A stretch of DNA of 64,000 nt from Glutamicibacter sp. JC586 (GCF_009805585.1 NZ_VHIN01000022.1:434001-498000); one strand, 5' to 3'. Positions 1 through 8,310 are shown, counted from the stretch's first letter. Notes: generated by a model not told the origin, from the sequence alone. Numbers and translations are program-made.

Positions 1-287
1 CGCTTTGCCAGCAGGCCGATCAACGCGGAGAGGACCGTCGCGACGACGGCGATGGAAATGAACAGCGCCAGCTTGTCATTGGTGCCGAAGGTCGCGATGG
101 CGAAGTCCTTGAGCCACGGGGGAGTCAAATCGATGATGGCCGAGCCCAAGGCGAAAAACGGTGACGAGGCGCTATTAAAAAATGCCGAAGCGAACTGGGC
201 CACGGCGAACATGGCTGCTGCCGAACAGAATCCAGCCACCGCGTGGAATACGAGAACTCTGTCGTTGCGTTTCGTTGAAATGCCCAC
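1..287 (-). CDS. Membrane molybdopterin-dependent oxidoreductase (sulfite oxidase-like), 5' part only
   Basis: The gene runs off the left edge, so only about the first 95 residues are visible. Translation starts at GTG 285-287 behind the ribosome binding site GAGGTGAG. The visible part has a hydrophobic segment around residues 11-31, then the stretch IDLTPPWLKDFAI and a second hydrophobic segment. As I recall, this N-terminal membrane region precedes the sulfite-oxidase/YedY-like molybdopterin domain in actinobacterial proteins; the catalytic domain lies outside the window. It follows rskA on the same strand but has its own candidate SigK promoter at 357-384, so it is probably part of the SigK regulon. 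The family call rests on the N-terminus and the neighbourhood only. Confidence 0.65.
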   Translation of the reverse strand, partial: MGISTKRNDRVLVFHAVAGFCSAAAMFAVAQFASAFFNSASSPFFALGSAIIDLTPPWLKDFAIATFGTNDKLALFISIAVVATVLSALIGLLAK

Positions 288-316
288 TGCCACTCACCTC
301 ATGCGTTGCGATCCAT

Positions 317-341
317 GTTCCCCTGCCGATCGCAGGGGAAC
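317..341. repeat. 10-bp inverted repeat between rskA and the oxidoreductase gene
   Basis: Arms GTTCCCCTGC (317-326) and GCAGGGGAAC (332-341) are perfect complements around a 5-base loop. It lies downstream of rskA but also inside the predicted 5' leader of the oxidoreductase, between its candidate promoter and start codon. There is no T-run on the minus strand after it, so it is either a weak rskA terminator or a leader hairpin. Confidence 0.5.
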
Positions 342-356
342 AACCACTCACCATGT

Positions 357-384
357 ATTCGGAACATCCTTCGATGCGGATTGG
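357..384 (-). promoter_or_regulatory. Candidate SigK promoter of the oxidoreductase gene
   Basis: On the minus strand CCAATCC (384-378) and CCGAAT (362-357) are separated by 15 bases. The same two elements with the same spacing occur before the fasciclin gene (2724-2751). They resemble the CCATCC / CCGAAT elements I recall for mycobacterial SigK. The predicted transcript starts about 60 bases before the GTG at 287. Assignment to SigK is inferred from the shared motif and the adjoining sigK-rskA pair. Confidence 0.6.
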
Positions 385-410
385 AATCGGCTATGAGAGT
401 TTTTGCGGCT

Positions 411-1235
411 TCACAGCGACTGGACCATGATGGGATCTGTTGTCGGGGCAGGGGATCCAGCAGCTGGCTCCACAGTGATCCCGAAATGCGTGATGTCCTT
501 CATCGGATCTGAAACCATGATCATGCCATCGGCATCGGGGCCGGTGAGCATGCCCGCAGAAACTGCACCATCAGCCGAAATCAGCCATAGTTCATAGCCC
601 TTGTCGCTGGACAAAGCCGGCATGCCAGAGGTGGAAACAGCCATTAAGCCCTCATTGGCCGAATAGGAAAGAGTGATACGGGCTCCGTCCTCCAAGGTCT
701 GCGTTTTTGACTTCGCATCAGGGGCGCTCAGAATCCGCGTGAGCTCTTCTTCATGCGAGGCCATGGCGGCCATCTTGTTCTCCAACTCGCGCTGTTCGGA
801 AGTTTGGTTGATCGCCAATCCTCCCAAGGCGACTGCTGCCAGTAGCAGCACACCGGCGGCCAGGGCAAAGAAGCGCTGCGTACCGCGTCCTGTTCCTGTC
901 TGCTGGACCGGAGGTTCTGAAGCGGAACCAGGTTCCCGCGGGGCCTCGGTGGCTGGAGCGGCTGCGGGGGAGTTGTCCAGGGTGGGCGCCTGGTCCGCAA
1001 CGGGAGGCAGCTGCTCGGTGGTGCGGATGGCGGACATGATGTTGGCCTTCAACCGTGGCGGAGGCGCGACCGGTTGTGCCGCCAAGCCAAGCAGCCCGGC
1101 AGTTTCCTGAAGTGCGTCGAGTTCTTGGCGAGCCTGGGCGGAATTCGGAGACTGGTTGAGCAGCTGCTCGCGCTCTTTGTCTCCCAGGGCATCCGCGGCG
1201 AAACTGTCGGTTCGCTCGTTCTCATGCTTGTCCAT
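411..1235 (-). CDS. rskA: Anti-sigma-K factor RskA
   Basis: A 274-residue membrane anti-sigma factor. The cytoplasmic N-terminal part (about residues 1-80, including ANIMSAIR) should bind SigK. A Pro/Ala-rich linker follows, then one membrane helix at about residues 121-143, and an extracytoplasmic RskA C-terminal domain with the typical GYELWLI and HFGITVEPAGG-like stretches (here PAAGS). Family members hold the ECF sigma factor inactive until regulated proteolysis in the membrane releases it. The start overlaps the sigK stop as TAATG (1237-1233), so the two are translationally coupled and made in proportion. Length and domain order are normal for the family. Confidence 0.9.
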   Translation of the reverse strand: MDKHENERTDSFAADALGDKEREQLLNQSPNSAQARQELDALQETAGLLGLAAQPVAPPPRLKANIMSAIRTTEQLPPVADQAPTLDNSPAAAPATEAPREPGSASEPPVQQTGTGRGTQRFFALAAGVLLLAAVALGGLAINQTSEQRELENKMAAMASHEEELTRILSAPDAKSKTQTLEDGARITLSYSANEGLMAVSTSGMPALSSDKGYELWLISADGAVSAGMLTGPDADGMIMVSDPMKDITHFGITVEPAAGSPAPTTDPIMVQSL

Positions 1236-1816
1236 TACGCCACTCCCATCAGGTCTCGAAGTTTGCTCATTCCATCGCGTATTCGCGTTTTGGCGGTTCC
1301 CACCGGTATTTTCAGCATCTCGGCGACTTCCAGGTGGGTGTATCCGCCAAAGTAGGCCAGGTGTATGGCCTCTCGCTGTGGCGCGCTGAGCCGTTGCAGT
1401 GCCTGGGAGACGCGCACGGTTTCATCGTGCAAGATGGCGTTCTCTTCCACATCATCGTAGCTGTCTTGGAAGTCCTTGATTCCAACGCGCAAATCCCGTG
1501 CTTGGCTTGCTTGGCTCGAACGCACGCGGTCCACGGCCCGGCGGTGGGCAATGGTCAGCAGCCAGGAGGCTGCGGTGCCGCGGGCAGGATCAAAGCGCCG
1601 GGCCTGCTGCCACGCTTCAACGAAAACTTCTTGGGTAACTTCTTCACTCTGCCCCCTGTCGCGAAGCACCCGCAGCACGAGTCCGAAGACTCGGGAAGCC
1701 ATGGCATCGTAGAGCGATTCGAAGGCAGCTTCTTGTCCCAGCGCGACCTGTTGCATCAGGGCGTCCGGCGTTTGAACGGAATCGTCTTCCATGGAGTCGA
1801 GTCTATTTGAACTCAT
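1235..1816 (-). CDS. sigK: ECF RNA polymerase sigma factor SigK
   Basis: An extracytoplasmic-function sigma factor of 193 residues. Region 2 carries the DRGQSEEVTQEVFVEAW core-binding/-10 recognition motif and region 4 the HTH with YTHLEVAEMLKIPVGTAKTR. I place the start at ATG 1816 (MSSNRLDSMEDD) because homology should begin near there; the frame stays open upstream to 1945 and an in-frame ATG at 1837 is possible. No strong ribosome binding site decides between them. It is coupled to rskA through a TAATG overlap and lies downstream of the fasciclin lipoprotein gene. The arrangement fasciclin - sigK - rskA parallels the mycobacterial Mpt70/Mpt83-SigK system. Confidence 0.9.
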   Translation of the reverse strand: MSSNRLDSMEDDSVQTPDALMQQVALGQEAAFESLYDAMASRVFGLVLRVLRDRGQSEEVTQEVFVEAWQQARRFDPARGTAASWLLTIAHRRAVDRVRSSQASQARDLRVGIKDFQDSYDDVEENAILHDETVRVSQALQRLSAPQREAIHLAYFGGYTHLEVAEMLKIPVGTAKTRIRDGMSKLRDLMGVA

Positions 1817-1917
1817 GAATCCTAGAGTCTCACGCATCTGTGTCTGTTTCGCTGTCTGCTGTTCCGTGGCGCTTTGCGAAAGTTGCCGATGAGGGAGCAA
1901 CTGCCCGTTGCACCAGC

Positions 1918-1956
1918 GAAGGTGATGCCTGGATCTGGACTCCATGCATCACCTTC
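1918..1956. terminator. Hairpin after the fasciclin gene (possible terminator)
   Basis: Perfect 11-bp arms GAAGGTGATGC (1918-1928) and GCATCACCTTC (1946-1956) enclose a 17-base loop, about 30 bases beyond the fasciclin stop codon. There is no U-run on the minus strand, so termination would be imperfect; the element could equally be an operator or processing site before sigK. Confidence 0.45.
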
Positions 1957-1985
1957 AGGCCACCGGCCTTGCGATTGCGCCGTTG

Positions 1986-2648
1986 CTACTTTTTGGCTGG
2001 TGGCATCAGGACGGTGTCCACCAGGTACACGGTCGCGTTGGCCGTCTGCACGCCACCGCAGATGACCGAAGCGCCATTGACTTCGAGGTCGTCGCCGCTG
2101 CCGGTGACTTCCACATCCTCGCCCTGGACGGTTGCATGGGTTCCGGGCAGATCATCCGGCGCGATCTGGCCGGGGATCACATGGTAGGTCAGGACGCTGG
2201 TCAAGGTGTCCGCGTCCTTGGCCACGGCGGCCAGGTCATCCTTGGGGATGGCGGCGAACGCATCGTCGACTGGGGCGAAGACGGTGAACTCGCCGCCGTT
2301 GAGGGTGTCGACGAGGTCAACGTCTGCGTTCAGCTTTCCGGAAACTGCGGAAGTCAGCGTGGTCAACAGCGGATTGTTCGAAGCTGCGACGGCCACTGGA
2401 TCCTTGGCCATTCCGGCTACCGAACCGTCACCGGTTGGCACTGCTTCTGCATAGGCCGCGCAACCGCTACCCACCAGATTGCTTGCCGGATCCATTGCCG
2501 ATTCGCTGGCCATGGACGAGCTGCTCTCCGTGGCGGAGGCCGTGGGCGATTCCATGGTTTCCGAACCGGTCGAGCAGGCGCTCAGTCCCATGGCGGCGAC
2601 TGCGATGAGCCCGAATGCTCCAGCGACTTTGCTGTATGTGCGCTTCAT
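1986..2648 (-). CDS. Secreted fasciclin-domain lipoprotein (Mpt70/Mpt83-like)
   Basis: A 220-residue exported lipoprotein. The signal peptide ends in the lipobox LSAC with Cys25, followed by a Ser/Thr/Glu-rich linker (about 26-60) and one fasciclin (FAS1) domain with the characteristic FTVFAPVDDAFAAIP and LTYHVIPG motifs and a C-terminal VYLVDTVLMPP strand. FAS1 proteins are adhesion or matrix proteins; the mycobacterial relatives are SigK-dependent secreted antigens. The ribosome binding site GGAGAA lies directly before ATG 2648. A candidate SigK promoter lies about 75 bases upstream (2724-2751), identical in form to that of the oxidoreductase gene on the other side of sigK-rskA. Confidence 0.88.
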   Translation of the reverse strand: MKRTYSKVAGAFGLIAVAAMGLSACSTGSETMESPTASATESSSSMASESAMDPASNLVGSGCAAYAEAVPTGDGSVAGMAKDPVAVAASNNPLLTTLTSAVSGKLNADVDLVDTLNGGEFTVFAPVDDAFAAIPKDDLAAVAKDADTLTSVLTYHVIPGQIAPDDLPGTHATVQGEDVEVTGSGDDLEVNGASVICGGVQTANATVYLVDTVLMPPAKK

Positions 2649-2723
2649 GATTTTCTCCTTGCTTCGCCGCGACTGATGTCGTCGGTGTTTTTCCTGTCTG
2701 TGCGGACCAGGTTGTCAATGAGC

Positions 2724-2751
2724 ATTCGGGGCTGGAGGCTTTGCGGATTGG
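2724..2751 (-). promoter_or_regulatory. Candidate SigK promoter of the fasciclin lipoprotein gene
   Basis: Minus-strand elements CCAATCC (2751-2745) and CCGAAT (2729-2724) are separated by 15 bases, exactly as at 357-384. The -35 side is in both cases followed by GCA. Two such matches around one sigma/anti-sigma pair make a shared ECF promoter likely. Confidence 0.6.
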
Positions 2752-2926
2752 ATTCTTTTGAAACTTTTTTGCTTCCCGCGGGCAGGGAGTAGTCCGGCCA
2801 CATTCGCTGACTGACGGACCTGCTCCCGGAACGCAGCCGGATCATGGAAATGGGCAGCAAGTGGGATCGGCCACGCTGGGAACCATCGGCAGGCTAATTT
2901 TCTGCTCAACCCATATACTGGAAAGC

Positions 2927-3850
2927 GTGAGTAAAGCCGGGCAGAACACGCAAGAGCAGGCCTCGGGCCTGGTACTAGTCGACAAAAATCAGGGAATGAC
3001 TTCCCATGATGTGGTGGGTCGCATCCGACGACTCGCGGGCACCCGCAAGGTGGGCCATGCTGGCACCCTAGACCCAATGGCCACCGGAGTTCTGGTCGTC
3101 GGTGTTAATAAGGCAACCCGCTTGCTCACCTACATCGTTGGTCACGATAAGACTTACACCGCCACCATCCGTCTGGGACAGAACACCGTCACCGATGATG
3201 CCGAAGGCGAGATCATTTCTCAGCGCATCGCTGCTGCAGTTAGTGATGAAGACATCGAACGTGAAGTCGCCAAGCTGCGCGGAGACATTGAACAGGTGCC
3301 CAGTCAGGTTTCGGCTATCAAGGTTGATGGCAAGCGCTCCTACGCCCGCGTGCGGGCTGGTGAGCAAGTGGAACTCAAATCCCGTCCGGTCACCATTTCA
3401 CGCTTTGAGATTCACGAAATCCGACGCGAAAACGGCGGCAAGATTCTGGACGTAGACGTTACCGTTGCTTGTAGCTCCGGCACCTACATTCGCGCCCTGG
3501 CCCGCGATCTAGGCGAAGCGTTAGATGTTGGCGGACACCTGACCGCCTTGCGCCGCACCGAAGTCGGGCCGTACAAGATTGAGCTAACTCGCACCCTTGA
3601 GCAGCTGGCTCAACAGTTCGAGATGCTGCCTATCGAAAAGGCTGCTGCCGCATTGTTCCCTAACCGCACCGTCAGCGTTGATGAAGCCATTGAGCTTTCC
3701 TTCGGACGCACCATCCCCGCCTCGCACCTGAGCATGGATATTGAACAGGGGCAGACCGTCGCCGCATTTGCGCCGAATGGTGTGCTGGTGGCGTTGCTAG
3801 AAGACAAGGGCGATAAAGCTCGCACCGCACTAGTCTTCACTGCAAAGTAA
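2927..3850 (+). CDS. truB: tRNA pseudouridine(55) synthase TruB
   Basis: Isomerises U55 in the T-loop of tRNAs to pseudouridine. With the start at GTG 2927 (ribosome binding site GGAAAG) the protein has 307 residues. The catalytic motif GHAGTLDPMATGVL contains Asp49, and the N-terminal GLVLVDKNQGMTSHDVV and the CSSGTYIRALARDLG motif are typical. A C-terminal PUA-like domain covers about residues 240-305. The frame is open upstream to 2861, but homology starts near 2927. A TATACT box at 2914-2919 could serve as a -10 element, giving a very short leader. First gene of a run of housekeeping genes with ribF and rpsO. Confidence 0.95.
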   Translation: MSKAGQNTQEQASGLVLVDKNQGMTSHDVVGRIRRLAGTRKVGHAGTLDPMATGVLVVGVNKATRLLTYIVGHDKTYTATIRLGQNTVTDDAEGEIISQRIAAAVSDEDIEREVAKLRGDIEQVPSQVSAIKVDGKRSYARVRAGEQVELKSRPVTISRFEIHEIRRENGGKILDVDVTVACSSGTYIRALARDLGEALDVGGHLTALRRTEVGPYKIELTRTLEQLAQQFEMLPIEKAAAALFPNRTVSVDEAIELSFGRTIPASHLSMDIEQGQTVAAFAPNGVLVALLEDKGDKARTALVFTAK

Positions 3851-3869
3851 GCGGCGGAAGGAAGAACCG

Positions 3870-4232
3870 TTGTTTGCAATGAACGGATTTTTCATCGCCG
3901 GTGCAGTGATCTGCGCACTGGCATTGCTGGTGGCGGTCGTGGCAACGATCATTCGCAAGCACCCCGATGATTGGGCGCTGATTGGTGCCGCGGCCACCGA
4001 ATTATTTTTGATTGTTTATGGTGTGGGAGCTGGGATCAGGCAAGCTGCGGGAAATGCCGTGCAGGGTGACCCCTTGGAATTCTGGGGCTACCTGATTACC
4101 GCGCTAATCATGCCACCACTGGCATTCTTCTGGGCCGTCAGTGAGAAGAGCCGCTGGTCCAACGCAGTGCTGGCAGCCTCGGCAGCCGTAACCTTCATCA
4201 TGCTGTTCCGCATGGAACAAATCTGGCACTAG
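3870..4232 (+). CDS. Small membrane protein of unknown function between truB and ribF
   Basis: About 120 residues with four predicted membrane helices (roughly residues 5-28, 37-58, 68-90, 96-115) and short charged loops. I recognise no domain. The start is probably TTG 3870, 5 bases after AAGGAAG; ATG 3879 is the alternative. It lies 19 bases after truB and 11 bases before the next membrane protein, so all three are probably cotranscribed. Related small proteins sit between truB and ribF in other Micrococcaceae as far as I recall, but their function is unknown. Confidence 0.75.
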   Translation: MFAMNGFFIAGAVICALALLVAVVATIIRKHPDDWALIGAAATELFLIVYGVGAGIRQAAGNAVQGDPLEFWGYLITALIMPPLAFFWAVSEKSRWSNAVLAASAAVTFIMLFRMEQIWH

Positions 4233-4243
4233 GAATTGAGAAA

Positions 4244-4711
4244 ATGAGTCAGAAACCTCGCAACTCACGGATCATGCAGGCTGCGCAAGCCCGTAACGCT
4301 GATAAGGCTCCCAAGCCAAGTCGTTCCACCGGCTTGGGACGAGTCATTATTGCGGTGTACGGCATTCTAGCGTTGGCCGCGACCGTACGTGGCGCGTACC
4401 AAATTGTCAGCAAGTTTGATGAAGCGCCCGTGGCCTACACCCTGTCCTTGATCTCGGGGCTGATCTACATTGTGGCTACCTTCTCACTGTCTTCGTCGAA
4501 GTCACGAGCTTGGCTAGTGTCGTTGTGGGCGGTGAGCATCGAGCTTGTTGGTGTGATTGTTGTGGGTATTTTGTCCCTAACACACCCCGAAGATTTTGCC
4601 CACCCTTCGGTGTGGAGCGGATTTGGTGAAGGGTATGGGTACATTCCCTTGGTATTGCCTCTTGTTGGTTTGTGGTGGCTTTACCGTAACCGCAGTGAGC
4701 GTCACGCCTAG
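4244..4711 (+). CDS. Membrane protein of unknown function upstream of ribF
   Basis: 155 residues: a basic N-terminal tail (about 1-30, rich in Arg/Lys/Ala), then four hydrophobic segments (about 32-52, 62-82, 89-112, 130-148) and a short basic C-terminus. No catalytic motif is visible. GGAATTGAG precedes ATG 4244. It belongs to the truB transcription unit by spacing. A role with flavin or riboflavin handling is conceivable because ribF follows, but nothing in the sequence shows it. Confidence 0.75.
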   Translation: MSQKPRNSRIMQAAQARNADKAPKPSRSTGLGRVIIAVYGILALAATVRGAYQIVSKFDEAPVAYTLSLISGLIYIVATFSLSSSKSRAWLVSLWAVSIELVGVIVVGILSLTHPEDFAHPSVWSGFGEGYGYIPLVLPLVGLWWLYRNRSERHA

Positions 4712-4773
4712 AGACGTGTAAGAATTGCCTCGGTGGGATTTCTACTCACCGAAAGAATTTCTAAAGGAGCACA

Positions 4774-5727
4774 GTGCACTATTGGAAAGGCTTGGATGCC
4801 GTCCCCGCGGACATGGCTCCCACTGTCGTGACCATTGGCAACTTTGACGGTGTTCATTTGGGACACTGCGAAGTCCTTGACGCCGCTGTCACACAAGCAA
4901 AGGCGCGCTCTGCCCAATCGGTAGCCATTACCTTTGACCCGCACCCTGCCTTGGTGCACCGGCCCGATGCTGCTCCTGAGTTGATCATGGGAATAGCCGA
5001 CCGTATCGATACCTTGGCCAGCGTCGGATTGGATGCCACGCTGATGATCCACTACACGCTGGAATTTGCTGATCAAAGCGCTGAAGATTTCGTGCGTTCG
5101 CTGATCGTTGAAAAACTTCACGCGGTGGCTGTCGTGGTTGGCCATGATGTGCGCTTTGGTCGAAACAATTCAGGCGACTTCGGCTACATGCGAGAGCTTG
5201 GCGAAAAATACAACTTCGAGGTTATCGGCGTTGAAGATGTGGGGGACAAGCGACGTCTGTCCTCGACCTGGGTCCGTGAAGAGCTGGCCGCCGGCGACGT
5301 CGAGGAAGCCGCAAAGATTTTGGGACGTCCGCATCGTATGCGTGGCGAAGTAGTACACGGTCACGCCCGCGGACGTGAACTTGGATTCCCCACTGCCAAC
5401 TTGGACCCGGAAGCTACCGGCATCATTCCTGCCGATGGAGTTTATGCCGGGTGGGTGATCGACGAAGCTGAAGTCCGGTGGCCAGCTGCCATCTCTGTCG
5501 GGTCCAACCCAACCTTTGACGGAGTCTCCCGCGTGGTCGAAGCTCATGTGATCGACCGACCTGAAGAAGGCGTGGAAGACTTTGATCTTTATGGTCAGCA
5601 GATTGTTGTTGAGTTTATTTCGCGCTTGCGTCCGATGGTTGCCTACCGCGGAATTGAAGCCTTGATCGAACAGATGACCGAGGATGTAGACCAAGCACGC
5701 ACGGTCTTGGCCGTTGAATCGTGCTAA
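4774..5727 (+). CDS. ribF: Bifunctional riboflavin kinase / FAD synthetase RibF
   Basis: Converts riboflavin to FMN and FMN to FAD. The 317-residue protein shows the N-terminal FAD synthetase (nucleotidyltransferase) domain with GNFDGVHLGH near residue 25 and the HDVRFG and RLSSTWVREELAAGDV motifs, and the C-terminal riboflavin kinase domain with GHARGRELGFPTANL. The GTG start at 4774 follows AAAGGAG. The 62-base gap before it contains a small TCGGTG/CACCGA hairpin. Complete and of normal length. Confidence 0.95.
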   Translation: MHYWKGLDAVPADMAPTVVTIGNFDGVHLGHCEVLDAAVTQAKARSAQSVAITFDPHPALVHRPDAAPELIMGIADRIDTLASVGLDATLMIHYTLEFADQSAEDFVRSLIVEKLHAVAVVVGHDVRFGRNNSGDFGYMRELGEKYNFEVIGVEDVGDKRRLSSTWVREELAAGDVEEAAKILGRPHRMRGEVVHGHARGRELGFPTANLDPEATGIIPADGVYAGWVIDEAEVRWPAAISVGSNPTFDGVSRVVEAHVIDRPEEGVEDFDLYGQQIVVEFISRLRPMVAYRGIEALIEQMTEDVDQARTVLAVESC

Positions 5728-5732
5728 GCAAC

Positions 5733-6518
5733 ATGTCTGAGATCCCTTCCCTGCCACAGCGGGCCTTTGTGGTGAACGCCAAGCGTCGTGACGAACTAGC
5801 TTCGGCCTTCCAATCGGGGGCTGAGAGCTACGACAAGATCCGCCCTTCGTATCCTGAAGACGCACTGGATTTTGCGTTGCAGGATCAGCCAACAAATGCC
5901 GTTGATATCGGTTGTGGTTCAGGAATCTTTACCGAGCAATTGGTCGCGCGCGGACTGGACGTCAGCGCCGTTGACCCTTCTGCTGACATGCTGACTGTGT
6001 TGAACAAGCGGCTGCCAAATGTCCTGACCATGTGTGCTTCGGGCGAAGCTACCGGGCTGGGGGAGAATAGCGTTGACCTGGTGACCTATGCGCAAGCCTG
6101 GCACTGGGTAGACCATCCCAAAGCCAGCGCTGAAGCAGCCCGACTACTCCACGACCGCGGGTGGCTGACTTTGTTATGGAACCAATTGGATGTCTCCATT
6201 CCTTGGGTCCACCGGCTGGCACGAATCATGCATGCAGGAGATGTACACCGCCCGGAGCTCGAACCACCACTGGGACGTGAATTCGCAAAGCCTGAACACG
6301 GTATCTGGCACTGGTCGATGCCACTGGATTTTGACGAGATCATTGAACTGACCAAATCACGCAGTTATTACCGCAAATCTACGCCGACTATCCAAGCCAA
6401 GGTGGAAGCAAACCTCGCTTGGTATTGGGGTGAACATCTGGGCTACGACCTTCAGGAGAAGGTTCAGGTGCCCTATCTCACCCATGCCTGGAGGTCCCGC
6501 CGGCGTACCCGTCGGTGA
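5733..6518 (+). CDS. Class I SAM-dependent methyltransferase
   Basis: About 261 residues. The SAM-binding motif I is VDIGCGSGIFTEQL, followed by VDPSADML (motif II region), and the family-typical QAWHWVDHPKA, as in methyltransferase domain 11/25 proteins of the small-molecule type. Substrate cannot be told. ATG 5733 lies 5 bases after the ribF stop; GTG 5721, overlapping ribF, is an alternative, and neither has a clear ribosome binding site, so translation probably depends on coupling to ribF. The gene fills the space between ribF and rpsO. Confidence 0.85.
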   Translation: MSEIPSLPQRAFVVNAKRRDELASAFQSGAESYDKIRPSYPEDALDFALQDQPTNAVDIGCGSGIFTEQLVARGLDVSAVDPSADMLTVLNKRLPNVLTMCASGEATGLGENSVDLVTYAQAWHWVDHPKASAEAARLLHDRGWLTLLWNQLDVSIPWVHRLARIMHAGDVHRPELEPPLGREFAKPEHGIWHWSMPLDFDEIIELTKSRSYYRKSTPTIQAKVEANLAWYWGEHLGYDLQEKVQVPYLTHAWRSRRRTRR

Positions 6519-6625
6519 TATGATTGACGATGGTTCTCGCTGCAGTCCGCGGTTGCGGGATTCCATCGTGAACGCCTCGGCGTTTGCACTGACTTATGAA
6601 CGCGGTCCAACTCTAGGAGTTTGTT

Positions 6626-6895
6626 ATGGCATTGGATGCCACTATCAAGAACGAAATCATCAAGGCTTACGCTACCCACGAGGGTGACACCGGTTCGCCT
6701 GAGGTTCAGATTGCCGTCATGTCCCGCCGTATTTCGGACCTGACCGAGCACCTGAAGATGCACAAGCATGACCACCACACCCGCCGTGGCCTGATGGCTC
6801 TGGTTGGTCGTCGTCGTCGTATGCTCGGCTACCTGAAGAACACCGACATCGAGCGTTACCGTTCGCTGATCGAGCGCTTGGGCCTGCGTAAGTAG
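6626..6895 (+). CDS. rpsO: 30S ribosomal protein S15
   Basis: 89 residues, full length. Primary 16S rRNA-binding protein of the small subunit platform. Contains the S15 signature region with [35 protein letters not shown] and [11 protein letters not shown]. Ribosome binding site AGGAG at about 6615. A strong terminator follows directly, so rpsO is separated from what lies downstream. In most bacteria the next gene is pnp; here pnp is 35 kb away. Confidence 0.98.
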   Translation: MALDATIKNEIIKAYATHEGDTGSPEVQIAVMSRRISDLTEHLKMHKHDHHTRRGLMALVGRRRRMLGYLKNTDIERYRSLIERLGLRK

Positions 6896-6915
6896 TCTCT
6901 CGCACTGGTGCGAAG

Positions 6916-6952
6916 ATCCCCGCTTTCCTTTTTGGACAGCGGGGATTTTTTT
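6916..6952 (+). terminator. Rho-independent terminator of rpsO
   Basis: Arms ATCCCCGCT (6916-6924) and AGCGGGGAT (6938-6946) followed by a run of T to 6952, 20 bases after the rpsO stop. Confidence 0.93.
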
Positions 6953-7266
6953 ATGCCCAAAACTAGTCTCGAACCTCGCCAGCTCTAACTCTGACGTCGC
7001 GCTGTCAGCCGCGTTCCTTGGCCAGTGCTACGAGTGATCACGACGTGTAAAGCCAAAATACCCAGATCCTGCGCAATGTGTGACGATGTATTGCCTCAGG
7101 CTACGTCCAGTGTAGTTTGCCGGGACTTTCTGTGACATGTCATATCGACTTTGACCTCGTGTTTCATCTAATTTCATCAGATTTCGGGCCTCTTCCATCC
7201 CTCTTTCCTCAGGTGCTTGTATGGCTAACAAGCAATCGCACCGTAGAGGAACAGGAAATACCCGAG
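6953..7266 (+). other. Intergenic region upstream of the organosulfur operon
   Basis: 314 bases without a gene. A possible promoter is TTGCCT (7091-7096), 16 bases, TAGTTT (7113-7118). A 10-bp perfect palindrome TGACATGTCA lies at 7133-7142, and a TTTCATC direct repeat at 7162-7168 and 7172-7178. The region lacks the SAM-riboswitch core seen at 13.2 kb. Confidence 0.35.
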
Positions 7267-8304
7267 ATGTTCAGTACCCCGCTTACCCGCAGAAAACGCA
7301 AGGCAGCTGCAACGCTCTTACTGGCACCGGCACTATTGTTGGCCTCCTGCACTGCATCGGCACATGGCACCGATCTGAAAAACTCGGATGGGACGGTCAA
7401 CGTTCGGTACGAGGGCGCAGCCAATACGGTAACGCTGATCGAGCTAGCTCAAGCGTTGGGATATCTTGAGGGCATCAAGCTGGAATGGGTTGGCAACAAC
7501 TCTAGCGGCCCCTTGTCGATCCAAAATACTGCTACCGGCGAGACCGATATCGGTGGAGCGTTCTCCGGTGCGGTGGTGAAACTACAAGAAGCAGGATCTC
7601 CGGTGACGGCGGTCGTCTCGTACTACGGGTCTAACGATGACTACTTTGTGGGCTTCTATTCGGCCAAAGATAGCGGTATCAAGAACGCACGAGACTTGAT
7701 TGGCAAAACTGTTGCCGTGAATACGCTGGGCGCCCATTCCGAGGCCGTAATTCACACCTATCTGCAAGCGCAGGGACTGAGTCAAGACGAAATCGACCAG
7801 GTGCAGCTGGTAGTTCTGCCACCTACCGAGACCGAACAGGCCGTTAGAACACATCAGGTTGATGTTGGAGCTCTTTCCGGGGCTTCGCAGGTTCACGCGG
7901 TGAAGCAAGGCGATCTGCAAGAAGTCTTCAGAGACACCGAAGTTTTCGACAACTTCAATGGCGGTGAATATGTGCTGCGTGATGACTTCATTAACGAATA
8001 TCCAGAAGCAGCGCATGCCTTGGCAACGGGCACAGCAAAAGCCGTGAACTGGGCAGCATCTCACTCACGCGAAGAAGTCATCAAAAAAATGACCAGCATT
8101 ATTGAATCCCGAAACCGTGGCGAAGACGTTGCAGCCCTGCAGTACTTCAATGGCTTTGGAGTAGGTAAAAATGCGCTAATTCGCGACGAGGACTTCAGTC
8201 GTTGGACCGGATGGCTGCAAGACACCGGAATTGTTGACGGCGAAATAACACCTAGCGAGTACTACACCAACCAGTTCAATGACCTAGCCAAAGAGGGGAA
8301 GTAG
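7267..8304 (+). CDS. Substrate-binding lipoprotein of a sulfonate/nitrate/taurine-type ABC importer
   Basis: 345 residues from ATG 7267, the first start after AGAGGAACAGGAAAT that gives a signal peptide with the lipobox LLASC. The body matches the SsuA/TauA/NMT1-like fold: an N-terminal lobe ending near SIQNTATGETDIGGAFSGA and a second lobe with DLIGKTVAVNTLGAHSE. The frame is open upstream to 7117 but would bury the signal peptide. Six bases before the ATPase gene; the importer genes end at a flavin monooxygenase, which points to an organosulfur compound rather than nitrate. Ligand unknown. Confidence 0.85.
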   Translation: MFSTPLTRRKRKAAATLLLAPALLLASCTASAHGTDLKNSDGTVNVRYEGAANTVTLIELAQALGYLEGIKLEWVGNNSSGPLSIQNTATGETDIGGAFSGAVVKLQEAGSPVTAVVSYYGSNDDYFVGFYSAKDSGIKNARDLIGKTVAVNTLGAHSEAVIHTYLQAQGLSQDEIDQVQLVVLPPTETEQAVRTHQVDVGALSGASQVHAVKQGDLQEVFRDTEVFDNFNGGEYVLRDDFINEYPEAAHALATGTAKAVNWAASHSREEVIKKMTSIIESRNRGEDVAALQYFNGFGVGKNALIRDEDFSRWTGWLQDTGIVDGEITPSEYYTNQFNDLAKEGK

Positions 8305-8310
8305 CCGATC

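Noticed and set aside
1944-2792. 282-codon plus-strand open frame
   Set aside because: It is the antisense of the fasciclin gene, which has a signal peptide, lipobox and domain; high GC makes long antisense frames common.
6953-7266. SAM riboswitch before the organosulfur importer
   Set aside because: No GCAGCAACC core or GGTGCTAA element is present, in contrast to 13.2 kb.
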